From assembly GCA_016931855.1 (NCBI GenBank), contig JAFGDZ010000043.1, positions 1 through 50,525 of the forward strand: a stretch of 50,525 nt of DNA, given 5' to 3'. Shown one piece after another: positions 8,608 through 16,720 of this stretch (positions are counted from its first letter, which is position 1; the number at the start of each line of letters is the position of its first letter). A program made the translations under genes and the position numbers. The notes beneath the pieces were generated by a model that was not told the DNA's origin, did no database searches, and saw only the letters and a program-made list of their open reading frames with translations. The DNA comes from Bacteroidales bacterium (GTDB lineage Bacteria > Bacteroidota > Bacteroidia > Bacteroidales > Tenuifilaceae).

Positions 8608-10581
8608 ATGAAAACAAAACTATTCACAACCTTTCTTTTATTATTATTCTCATATATTGCTCTTGGACAGCGATATTCAAGAGAATTCGGACAAATAGAC
8701 AATAGCGAAATGACTACTAACAGCCCTTTAGCAAAAGATGCTGAAGCAATCGTTTTATTTGACATTGGGAAATCATATTTTAAAGAAATAAACTCAACAT
8801 TTGAAGTTGTATTCGAAAGAACTACAAGAATAAAGATACTTTCGGAATCGGGAACAAAATGGGCAGAGGTAAGAATCCCATTCTATCATGAAGGGCTAAT
8901 CTACGAAAATGTTATTGATATTGAAGCTACATCATATAACACTGAAAATGGAAAACTAGTAAAGAGTCATCTTGATATTTCGAACACAACTGTAGAAAAA
9001 GAGAATGAGTTTTGGAGCGTAAAAAAATTTACTATACCCAACGTAAAAGAAGGAACAATCATTGAATATAAGTATAGAATAAACTCACAGTATTTATTCA
9101 ATTTTAGAGACTGGGTCTTCCAATGGAAAATACCCGTTGTATATAGTGAATATGTAACGAAAATGATACCCTTTTACGAATACCAATACATATTACAAGG
9201 GGTTAATAAACTTGATGTTTTTGAATCGTATGAGGACACAGATATTCCAAGAAGTTTTGGCACCTCAATTACGTATGGCGACAGGAAATACCACGATAAA
9301 GTATATCGATTTGGTATGAAAAATGTTCCTGCATTTGGGGGAGAAGAGTTTATTTCTTCCATAAACGACTACATTATAAAACTTGATTTCCAGCTTTCTA
9401 GAATTCTTCATTTTGATGGAAGCAAGACAGAGATTGTGACCTCATGGGAAGAACTAGTAAAGGAACTACTTAAACATGAGGATTTTGGTCGATACATTAA
9501 CAAATCAGAAAGACTTTCATCTAAATTAATTAACAAAAAAGACATTGAAGGTAAATCGGAATTAGAGAAGTTCAACCATGTTTTGAATTATGTAAAAAAC
9601 AACTATCAGTGGAACTACTATAAAGATAAACTTACAACAAAAACACCAAGAAAGTTAGTTCAGAACAAAGAGGGCAACAGTGCAGACATAAACCTTTTTA
9701 CAATAGGCCTTTTAAAGAGTATTGGCATAGAAGCATACCCATTAATTCTAAGTACAAGGGATAACGGAAAAATTCAGAAAAACTATCCTTTTTTTCACTT
9801 CTTTAACTACGTAGTTATTCTAGCAAAAGTTGATGGAAATACAATCCTTGCCGATGCAACAGAGCCTCTTATTATGAACAACCGAATCCCTCCAAGATGC
9901 ATTAACGACAAGGGACTTGTGGTTGACAAAAAAGAGCTGAGTTGGATTAATTTAGACAACAAAACAACATCAAACGCCACAACTTCAATCTCAATAATTC
10001 TATCTAACGATGAATTATACTCTGATATTAGAAAAATACATGACGAATATGACGCCTTCTACTATAGAAATAAGTATTTCCAGAATTTCAACTCTTTAAA
10101 GAGCGACATTTCCAAAGAAGGATATTATTTGGTTAACTCATCCTTAGTAACCCATAATCAAACAGAGAAAGAAGCACCATACATTATTGAATACAGCGTA
10201 AAATCGAAGCCAAAATTGGTTGACAACAAAATTTACATTCCTCCTTTCCTTCATGAATCGATTGACAATAACCCATTAACGGAGAAAGAACGCAGATACC
10301 CAATAGACATGATATATTCTATAAGAAGGGATTTTAAAAGTAGCATCCTTATTCCTGATGGATATAAAGTATCACATACTCCTGAAAACCTTAACATAAA
10401 CAATGAACTAATTGAACTTGACTACAAAACTAGCGAAGCAAATGGCGTAGTTGAAATCATCTTTAATTATCATTTCAAGAAGGCAGTTTATAGTTCGGAA
10501 GATTTTGCTCATATAAAACGCTATTTTGAGGAGATAGTAAAAAAAGGCAACGAGGAGATCGTATTAGAGAAGAAGATGTAA
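8608..10581 (+). CDS. DUF3857 / transglutaminase-like secreted protein
   Basis: The ATG at 8608 gives 657 residues; a TTG three codons earlier is less likely. After a signal peptide (MKTKLFTTFLLLLFSYIALG), residues 40-200 match the DUF3857 pattern (FEVVFERTTRIKILSESG, WSVKKFTIPNVKEGTIIEYK). Residues 300-400 have the transglutaminase-like fold: GNSADINLFTIGLLKSIGIE, then FFHFFNYVVIL and ILADATEPL. The catalytic cysteine position reads Ser in GNSAD and the histidine position reads Asn in FNYVV, so the enzyme triad looks lost. This loss is common in this Bacteroidota family, whose function is unknown. A binding or scaffold role in the envelope is likely. Confidence 0.8.
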   Translation: MKTKLFTTFLLLLFSYIALGQRYSREFGQIDNSEMTTNSPLAKDAEAIVLFDIGKSYFKEINSTFEVVFERTTRIKILSESGTKWAEVRIPFYHEGLIYENVIDIEATSYNTENGKLVKSHLDISNTTVEKENEFWSVKKFTIPNVKEGTIIEYKYRINSQYLFNFRDWVFQWKIPVVYSEYVTKMIPFYEYQYILQGVNKLDVFESYEDTDIPRSFGTSITYGDRKYHDKVYRFGMKNVPAFGGEEFISSINDYIIKLDFQLSRILHFDGSKTEIVTSWEELVKELLKHEDFGRYINKSERLSSKLINKKDIEGKSELEKFNHVLNYVKNNYQWNYYKDKLTTKTPRKLVQNKEGNSADINLFTIGLLKSIGIEAYPLILSTRDNGKIQKNYPFFHFFNYVVILAKVDGNTILADATEPLIMNNRIPPRCINDKGLVVDKKELSWINLDNKTTSNATTSISIILSNDELYSDIRKIHDEYDAFYYRNKYFQNFNSLKSDISKEGYYLVNSSLVTHNQTEKEAPYIIEYSVKSKPKLVDNKIYIPPFLHESIDNNPLTEKERRYPIDMIYSIRRDFKSSILIPDGYKVSHTPENLNINNELIELDYKTSEANGVVEIIFNYHFKKAVYSSEDFAHIKRYFEEIVKKGNEEIVLEKKM

Positions 10582-10669
10582 AGTAAACACGAGCAAGTTC
10601 GAACAGAACAAAAGCAGGCTCATCAAATCATCTCTAGACAATATCGCACTAACGGAACCTACACTAATA

Positions 10670-10711
10670 GAGTATTCTTATCCGCCCTCCTTAAAGCGGA
10701 TAAGAATACTC
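10670..10711. terminator. 16-bp perfect inverted repeat
   Basis: GAGTATTCTTATCCGC and its exact reverse complement enclose a ten-base loop, 88 bases after the DUF3857 stop. No long T-run follows, so it may be a Rho-independent terminator of the weak-tail type or an RNA-stabilising hairpin. Confidence 0.6.
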
Positions 10712-10841
10712 ATTAATAACCATTTCATTATACAAAGGGCTAAATTTAGTCTCAGAACTAGAACACAAACACAGATTACTCCTGACAAATAATTTGTCCA
10801 ATTCGAATCAAATAATATAAACCATAACATAAAACCCAACA

Positions 10842-11759
10842 ATGATCAAAGCAACAACAATACAACTAATAACCAGCCTATTACTCGTAATCCCAGTAGG
10901 CCTATTTGCACAAAGTACAGAGAAATCTAGTTTGCACACGCAACCAACCATTTTCCTGATTGGGGCTATTCACAACATGCACTTTAACCAAGGGGGGCTT
11001 TACAGTATAAACGATCTGCTTTTTCAAGTACAAGAGCTAAAACCAGACGTTGTTTGTGGCGAAATATCGCCTGAAGCATACAACAATACCATGGAGGGCT
11101 ACTTTCCGCCCGAAGCCGCTTTTCTTGCTGAGATGTCAACACAGCTAGGCTATCGGTTTGTACCCGCTGATTGGAGAATCGATTACTCCACGCAAGATTT
11201 AGCCAGCAAACACGTACCAGAGCACACTAAGAAAAGGCGCTCCGAGTTACTATCAACAGTACAAGCCGAAATTAAATCAAGAGAAGGAGAATCGCTGTAC
11301 GATGTGCTTCACGACAATATCATACTGAACTACCTAGATTCCCTTTACGAGCGAATTGTTGGTGTTGATCCCCTTGCCGAAATATCTGCAGGCAGCTGGA
11401 ATGAACGCAACAGACGAATAGCAGAGAACGGATTGCGTGCATCGGCACAAGCAAAAACAGTAGTTTTTGTGTTTGGAATAGACCATATACCACAAATTAA
11501 AAGTCACCTTGAAAAACTTGGTTACAAAGTAGTAATTCCCCAACGCATGTTCTCTCCCAACAAAAACAACAAGGTAACAGCCAATGTTATAAACAGATGG
11601 CAGCGCAACCTCAATAACTTAAAGGCAATTAGCGACAAAAAAATTGATGCGACCTACGACGACTACTTAAAGGTGACAAACAGCAACAGGATTAAAGACT
11701 TGGAAGAGGCCATTTTCAAGGGACAACAACAGCTACAACCTAACATAGAATTGCCATAG
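10842..11759 (+). CDS. Secreted TraB/Tiki-like protein
   Basis: The 305-residue protein begins with a signal peptide ending at GLFAQ. The mature start IFLIGAIHNMHF resembles the GxxH strand of the TraB/GumN/Tiki superfamily. An acidic motif follows (DVVCGEISPEAY). The C-terminal part has the paired arginine helix NERNRRIAENGLRASAQAKT and the histidine strand VVFVFGIDHIPQIKSHLEKL. That order (GxxH, E, RN..R, GxxH) is what TraB-family proteins show; some relatives are metal-dependent proteases, while many are uncharacterised. The last 60 residues are charged and helical. It lies alone between two non-coding gaps, so nothing nearby narrows its substrate. Confidence 0.6.
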   Translation: MIKATTIQLITSLLLVIPVGLFAQSTEKSSLHTQPTIFLIGAIHNMHFNQGGLYSINDLLFQVQELKPDVVCGEISPEAYNNTMEGYFPPEAAFLAEMSTQLGYRFVPADWRIDYSTQDLASKHVPEHTKKRRSELLSTVQAEIKSREGESLYDVLHDNIILNYLDSLYERIVGVDPLAEISAGSWNERNRRIAENGLRASAQAKTVVFVFGIDHIPQIKSHLEKLGYKVVIPQRMFSPNKNNKVTANVINRWQRNLNNLKAISDKKIDATYDDYLKVTNSNRIKDLEEAIFKGQQQLQPNIELP

Positions 11760-12010
11760 CAACTCAGGCTATAGATTACCAGCCAGAGTAAAAGATACAA
11801 GTGCAATAAGCTAAAAAGGCATTAACACGACTCAGACTAACGAGAAAAAATCACTTTGCCCATATAGTCCCCCAAAAAAAGATCGATTAAAAGAAAAAGT
11901 GGCTTCTTTTTTTGTAAATTGTACTAATAATCCAATAAGTACATAATAGCAACATCTATTTCCTTAAGGCTTAATTACCCAAATTCCCATGAAACATAAA
12001 AAAGAGTCTA

Positions 12011-12397
12011 ATGACAATCCATCACTCAACAAAAACAGTAATTTTTACCTTAGATATAGTTCTGAGCGAGATACTAAATCGGCTCCTAAAGAAAAGTGAA
12101 CCCAATAGCGAACTGCTGATTTACAGCTCCTTTTCTGATGCCAATAAAGTACATAATAACGATGGCATTACATTTATTATGGTTGATGATGCTATAATTG
12201 GGGCATCAAGCTACGAGCTCATATCATACCTAAGGCTAAACCGCAAAGCAAATTGCCCTATAATATACTTTGGTGTTAACGAACACGATAGCCAAAAAAA
12301 GGCAATAAGCATAGGCGCAAACCACTTTGTAAACAAACCATTTAAACCAGAGGATATTATCGAACTATTCCAAGCATTACTATACAACCAAAAATAA
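12011..12397 (+). CDS. Stand-alone degenerate receiver domain
   Basis: The 128 residues fit one CheY-like receiver and nothing more. Strand 1 reads TVIFTLD, strand 3 FIMVDD, strand 4 PIIYFG, and strand 5 ends in the usual FVNKPF. Asp59 sits at the phospho-acceptor position and Lys109 is kept. However, the acidic pair at the end of strand 1 is reduced to one Asp (Asp15), and the switch Ser/Thr after strand 4 is Gly88. Mg2+ binding and phospho-switching are therefore probably impaired. The stop codon overlaps the next start by one base (TAATG), so it is made with the exopolysaccharide genes and probably regulates them by protein contact. A normal receiver with unusual residues cannot be ruled out. 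Confidence 0.8.
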   Translation: MTIHHSTKTVIFTLDIVLSEILNRLLKKSEPNSELLIYSSFSDANKVHNNDGITFIMVDDAIIGASSYELISYLRLNRKANCPIIYFGVNEHDSQKKAISIGANHFVNKPFKPEDIIELFQALLYNQK

Positions 12398-13629
12398 TGA
12401 AGAAGATAGTTTTAACACTACTGGGAACAATAGCTTTATATGGGTATGTAGCAGCACAGCTAAATAGCGATTCACTATTCCTATCGGCCATAAAAGACAC
12501 AAAAGCAAACAACTACAGCAGCGCCATACAAAAAGCCGAAACCATACTAGAATCTTTCCCCAACAGAGTTGACGTGCTAATTTTTATAGCAAACGTACAT
12601 GCCTGGAGAGAAGAGTATGCAACAGCACTTAACTATATTGGTAGAGCAAATAGCATTGACCCAAAAAACAGTGAGCTGTACGATACTTGGTTAAACATTC
12701 TCCTTTGGTCTGGTAACTACAAACAACTTCTGGAGGTACTAGAGATAGCCGAAGAAAACCATTACCCGAACAAGTACAACATAGTACTTAAGGGCGCTAT
12801 GGCCCTTAAAAACATGGGGTATTACAGCAAAGGGCTAAGCCTTATTGAGAGAAATCCTACGCTACAAGATTCATCGCAAATTAAAACGTTATATATAGAG
12901 CTATATAGATTAAACAAACCAAAGGTGCTCTCTATTTACTATGCAACAGATCAATTCAAGGAGGAGAACCAAGAACCCCAACATCTATCCTTTGTTGATT
13001 ACGCCATCAAAATAAAGAAGCATACACTTATTCCCAGGCTCAGCTATGCAAATCGATATGGCAATAATGATTTTCAGATTGAGGCAGATTACTACCACGT
13101 TTTCACAAAAAGACGATACCTGTATAGCAATATGGGAGTTAGCATTAACCAGTCGGTATTCCCCATGTACTCAGCAGGGTTAGAGCAATACCTTCCTATT
13201 GGCAAAGCTACTGAAACTAGTTTAGGTGGACGCTACCTTAAAACAGAAACCGACAACATTTTTATTGTAACGGGAAACCTCAACACATATTACAAAAACT
13301 TATGGTTTATGGTAAGACCCTTTTGGGTAATCCACAAATCAAACAATACGCTGTCAACAGTTTTTGCAGCGAGACGCTACTCTGCCAATCCAATCAACTA
13401 CTGGGGACTGGAACTTCTTTATGGTAACTCCCCCGATGAGCGTTATGCCGCCGCAAAACCCTCGCAACAATTTCTTTTAAAAAGCTATAAAGCCAAAATA
13501 CTGAAGAACACTGCAATCCTTGACTACCATGAATTAATGCTGTCGGCAGCATATACTTACGAAGAGTATGCTACAAACAGCTTTAGGAACAGGTTTACAT
13601 TCGAAGTTTCACTTAAAATAAGGATATAA
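12397..13629 (+). CDS. TPR plus YaiO-type outer-membrane beta-barrel protein
   Basis: The 410-residue protein has a signal peptide (ending near YVAAQ), about three to four TPR units over residues 25-180, and a C-terminal barrel of about 210 residues beginning near KVLSIYYATDQF. Barrel strands alternate clearly (RLSYANRYGNNDFQIEADYY, YSNMGVSINQSVF, FMVRPFWVIH) and the chain ends FTFEVSLKIRI. This matches the YaiO family layout. Known analogues with TPR plus barrel, such as PgaA and BcsC, export polysaccharide through the outer membrane, which fits the GT2 synthase two genes downstream. Two bases separate its stop from the next start codon's ATG. The export role is an inference from layout and neighbours. 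Confidence 0.82.
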   Translation: MKKIVLTLLGTIALYGYVAAQLNSDSLFLSAIKDTKANNYSSAIQKAETILESFPNRVDVLIFIANVHAWREEYATALNYIGRANSIDPKNSELYDTWLNILLWSGNYKQLLEVLEIAEENHYPNKYNIVLKGAMALKNMGYYSKGLSLIERNPTLQDSSQIKTLYIELYRLNKPKVLSIYYATDQFKEENQEPQHLSFVDYAIKIKKHTLIPRLSYANRYGNNDFQIEADYYHVFTKRRYLYSNMGVSINQSVFPMYSAGLEQYLPIGKATETSLGGRYLKTETDNIFIVTGNLNTYYKNLWFMVRPFWVIHKSNNTLSTVFAARRYSANPINYWGLELLYGNSPDERYAAAKPSQQFLLKSYKAKILKNTAILDYHELMLSAAYTYEEYATNSFRNRFTFEVSLKIRI

Positions 13630-13630
13630 G

Positions 13631-14869
13631 ATGGCCTATAGAATTCTTAATTCCATAATGTGGATACTTCTAATGCTTTTATCGGTTGGATTGATTATCC
13701 TTTTCATCTATTTTGCTTACTATTTTTATCAACCAGAAATTAACCTGATCTGGCATAAAGCACCCAATCCCTTTTTTCTGGTTCTGAGATCCTACCCATT
13801 CTGGGTTTACCTAATAGTATGCTTTACGGTCTTATCTATCATATTTGTTTGCATTTTCATTGCATCAAGCCTTTATTACAGTGCTGTTAGAAAAAGGACA
13901 TCGAAGCTAAAACTTAAATACACCAGGCTATTCACCGCGTTCCTATCCGACCTATTCCTTACAGATAAGTACCAAACCGTTAATGATAAGACTCACTTTT
14001 TTAGAATCCATAAACGCTATTTTAGAACAAGGATTCAAATAGCAACATTTATAGACACATACTTACAGTTCCAAGAAACGATTGCAGTTAATCTGAGCGA
14101 GAATTTTTTAAAGCTTATAACCCTTTTCAATTTACATCAGAAAATAGAAACATATCTATACCACAGGGATACCGATGATAGAATTCTTGCAATGAAAATC
14201 CTATCCTACTTACGTATAAACACACACAACCAAAAGATAATTGAGTACGCAGAGAGCGAAAACATAGCACTTAGAACGGAGGCCTACGCTGCGCTAATTA
14301 GACTAATGGATAGCGGGGAACATCTTACAAATTTTATTGGAGAGAAGCATTCATTATCGATACTCGACTTTAATATTATTGTAAACGCAGTGCTAAAAAA
14401 CAACAAGATGAATATTGACTACAGAGCACTGCTAGCCTCAAAACAAACCAGAAAAAACATGATAGGCCTTATACTTGCGAAATACAAGTACAGAAGAAAC
14501 CGTAACAACTTAACACTAATTATTAATCATATTGATAGCGACGATGAGTACAAAAGGCAATTAGCATGGGAGGCTCTGCTAACCTTAGTTCCAGAGGAAG
14601 ACGCCGTAGATTTAATTATTGACGAGTTTGAAAAGCAAACGGATGACAGTAAACTAACTATTATTAAAAACTCTCAAAACATTATTAACCCACAGTTCTT
14701 AAGCTATCTCCAATCTGTTATAGGCAACCAATCCCTGCTTATTAAAATTGAGATTATGAGAATACTATACGACAACGACATCAACCTACTCTCTTCTCTA
14801 GAAAACTCCGAGGACGAAGAAATTCGCATGGCTTATAACGAGATATCAAATATTTATCTTTTAATGTAA
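13631..14869 (+). CDS. HEAT-repeat membrane protein of the exopolysaccharide operon
   Basis: The 412-residue protein starts with two membrane helices (about residues 7-32 and 53-78) and continues as an all-helical cytosolic region. From residue 170 on it shows HEAT-like pairs, for example RILAMKILSYLRINTHNQKI, then ALRTEAYAALIRLMD and RQLAWEALLTLVPEEDAVDL. HEAT arrays bind other proteins, so this could hold the receiver or the synthase at the inner membrane. No enzyme motif is visible. It lies tightly between the barrel gene and the synthase gene (12-base gap), so it is part of the same transcript. It occupies the place taken by small accessory subunits such as PgaD in other systems, although there is no sequence likeness. 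Confidence 0.78.
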   Translation: MAYRILNSIMWILLMLLSVGLIILFIYFAYYFYQPEINLIWHKAPNPFFLVLRSYPFWVYLIVCFTVLSIIFVCIFIASSLYYSAVRKRTSKLKLKYTRLFTAFLSDLFLTDKYQTVNDKTHFFRIHKRYFRTRIQIATFIDTYLQFQETIAVNLSENFLKLITLFNLHQKIETYLYHRDTDDRILAMKILSYLRINTHNQKIIEYAESENIALRTEAYAALIRLMDSGEHLTNFIGEKHSLSILDFNIIVNAVLKNNKMNIDYRALLASKQTRKNMIGLILAKYKYRRNRNNLTLIINHIDSDDEYKRQLAWEALLTLVPEEDAVDLIIDEFEKQTDDSKLTIIKNSQNIINPQFLSYLQSVIGNQSLLIKIEIMRILYDNDINLLSSLENSEDEEIRMAYNEISNIYLLM

Positions 14870-14881
14870 ACCACTAATAGA

Positions 14882-16300
14882 ATGAATAGTACAATCAGCA
14901 TACTGAACTCTTTTTTTATAATATATGGCACATTGCTCTTTATAAGCTATGTACTAATGGCAATTCTATCGTCGCTTGATTTATCGGACTACATAAAAAA
15001 AACCAAATACTTTAGGTACAAAACCATAAAAGAGTACAAAGTACTTCCCTCAATTTCCATTATTGCACCTGCATACAATGAAGAAGCAAGTATAATTGAA
15101 AACATAAGAAGTTTGCTTTCTTTAGATTACCCCAAGTCGGAGGTAATTATTGTAAATGATGGGAGCAAAGACAACAGCTTGGAAAAAGTTGTTGCCCATT
15201 ACAGCTTGGTTAAGGTAGATTATGCCTACAAACAAACACTACCAACAGAAAAGATTTTAGATATATACAAATCAACCAATCCTGCCTACGCCAACCTCAT
15301 ATATGTAAACAAGGAGAACGGAGGTAAGGCTGATGCACTAAATGCAGGAATTAACATCTCCAGGTCCTACCTTTTCTTGGCCATTGATGTAGATTGCATT
15401 ATTGAATCCGATGCTATTCTTAGAATGGTGAAACCCTTTTTAGAAGAGAATAAGGAGAAGGTTATTGCAGCGGGAGGTGTTGTTAGAGTGGCTAACTCCT
15501 GCCAAATTAAAGATGGACGAATAGTTAAAGTAAACTACCCAAAAAATTTATGGGCCAAATTTCAGGTATTAGAATATTTTAGAGCATTTACGCTTGGGAG
15601 AATGGCCTGGAGCAGAATAAACGGCCTTCTTATTATTTCTGGTGCATTTGGCCTATTTGACAGGAAAATAGCAATGGACGCTGGTGGTTACGATAGAACA
15701 ACTGTTGGCGAAGACTTTGAAATGGTGGTTAGAATGAGAAAATACATGCACCTTGTTGCCAAGAAAAAATACAAGGTTGCTTTTATACCCGACCCATTGT
15801 GTTGGACTGAAGTTCCATCCAAACTTAGGACTCTCAAAAACCAGCGAAACAGGTGGACTAGAGGATCTATAGATACGATTCTAAAACATAAAGACATGTT
15901 TTTAAACCCCAAACATGGCAAAATGGGATTACTCAGCTTCCCTTACTGGGTCTTTTTTGAGTGGTTCGCCCCTATTATAGAGACACTAGGTTTAATATAT
16001 TTCATCATTAGCGCATTACAAGGCAGAATTAACGTTGAGATATTTGCCATTCTACTCCTGTTCGTATTCTCATTCTCTCTATTTTTCTCTTCATTTGCTG
16101 TTTACTACGAAACACTTATTTTCAATAGGTATAAAGGTTACAAGTTTTTAGTTTCGGTTGTACTAATTGCAATGGCCGAAATAATTATTTATCATCCCTT
16201 AAATGTTTACTTTTCAATACTAGGCAATTATACATACTTTATAAAGGGAGACAAAAAGGGGTGGGGCAAAATGACAAGAACTTCATTTGACAATAAATAG
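14882..16300 (+). CDS. Processive family 2 glycosyltransferase, polysaccharide synthase
   Basis: The 472-residue inner-membrane enzyme has a membrane helix at residues 8-30, a cytosolic GT-A domain (about 55-330) and three to four C-terminal helices (about 350-460). Processive GT2 signatures are complete: Asp93 in VNDGS, the Asp169-Val-Asp171 metal site, Glu277-Asp278 in VGEDFEM as the catalytic base motif, and QRNRW (321-325). This set is shared by PgaC, cellulose synthase and hyaluronan synthase, which extend a beta-linked chain and pass it across the membrane. The closest general look is the PgaC-like group; the sugar cannot be read from sequence. There is no PilZ domain. The gap to the hemerythrin gene is nine bases. 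Confidence 0.92.
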   Translation: MNSTISILNSFFIIYGTLLFISYVLMAILSSLDLSDYIKKTKYFRYKTIKEYKVLPSISIIAPAYNEEASIIENIRSLLSLDYPKSEVIIVNDGSKDNSLEKVVAHYSLVKVDYAYKQTLPTEKILDIYKSTNPAYANLIYVNKENGGKADALNAGINISRSYLFLAIDVDCIIESDAILRMVKPFLEENKEKVIAAGGVVRVANSCQIKDGRIVKVNYPKNLWAKFQVLEYFRAFTLGRMAWSRINGLLIISGAFGLFDRKIAMDAGGYDRTTVGEDFEMVVRMRKYMHLVAKKKYKVAFIPDPLCWTEVPSKLRTLKNQRNRWTRGSIDTILKHKDMFLNPKHGKMGLLSFPYWVFFEWFAPIIETLGLIYFIISALQGRINVEIFAILLLFVFSFSLFFSSFAVYYETLIFNRYKGYKFLVSVVLIAMAEIIIYHPLNVYFSILGNYTYFIKGDKKGWGKMTRTSFDNK

Positions 16301-16309
16301 TTACTACAC

Positions 16310-16720
16310 ATGAAAAGCTGGGCAGACAGGTATTTACTTAACATTTTAAAGATAGATGAACAACACCGAGGTTTTTTTGAACTTCTAGATGAAGAACTTT
16401 TAAGAACTAAAGTCCTAAACCAAGAGCATACTCTCAAATTGATAAACAAACTCGAAGAGTACTTAAAGGATCATTTTGTTGCCGAAGAGGAATTACTGGT
16501 TAATGCGAACTATCCTGATATAAAAAAGCACAAAGAGCAACACCTATTTTTCATTCAAAAAGTAGAAGAAATGAAGCTAGAGCTCTTATACAACAACCAA
16601 ATTATAAACATTAAGCTAATTGATTTTATGAAGAAATGGTTTTTGGCTCATATTCTTCATTTCGATAAACAGTATAAGGAAACCGTTAAGAGCTACCTAG
16701 AAACCAAAACAAATGAATAG
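16310..16720 (+). CDS. Bacteriohemerythrin
   Basis: The 136-residue four-helix protein keeps all seven di-iron ligands of hemerythrin: His19 (DEQH), His55 and Glu59 (HFVAEE), His74 and His78 (HKEQH), then His114 and Asp119 (HILHFD). Family members bind O2, and some store or sense oxygen or iron. Its stop overlaps the start of the hydrolase gene by eight bases and its start is nine bases after the synthase, so it is made in step with the polysaccharide machine. A plausible role is O2 sensing that adjusts synthesis. Simple O2 delivery or storage is the alternative. There is no signal peptide, so it is cytosolic. Confidence 0.9.
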   Translation: MKSWADRYLLNILKIDEQHRGFFELLDEELLRTKVLNQEHTLKLINKLEEYLKDHFVAEEELLVNANYPDIKKHKEQHLFFIQKVEEMKLELLYNNQIINIKLIDFMKKWFLAHILHFDKQYKETVKSYLETKTNE

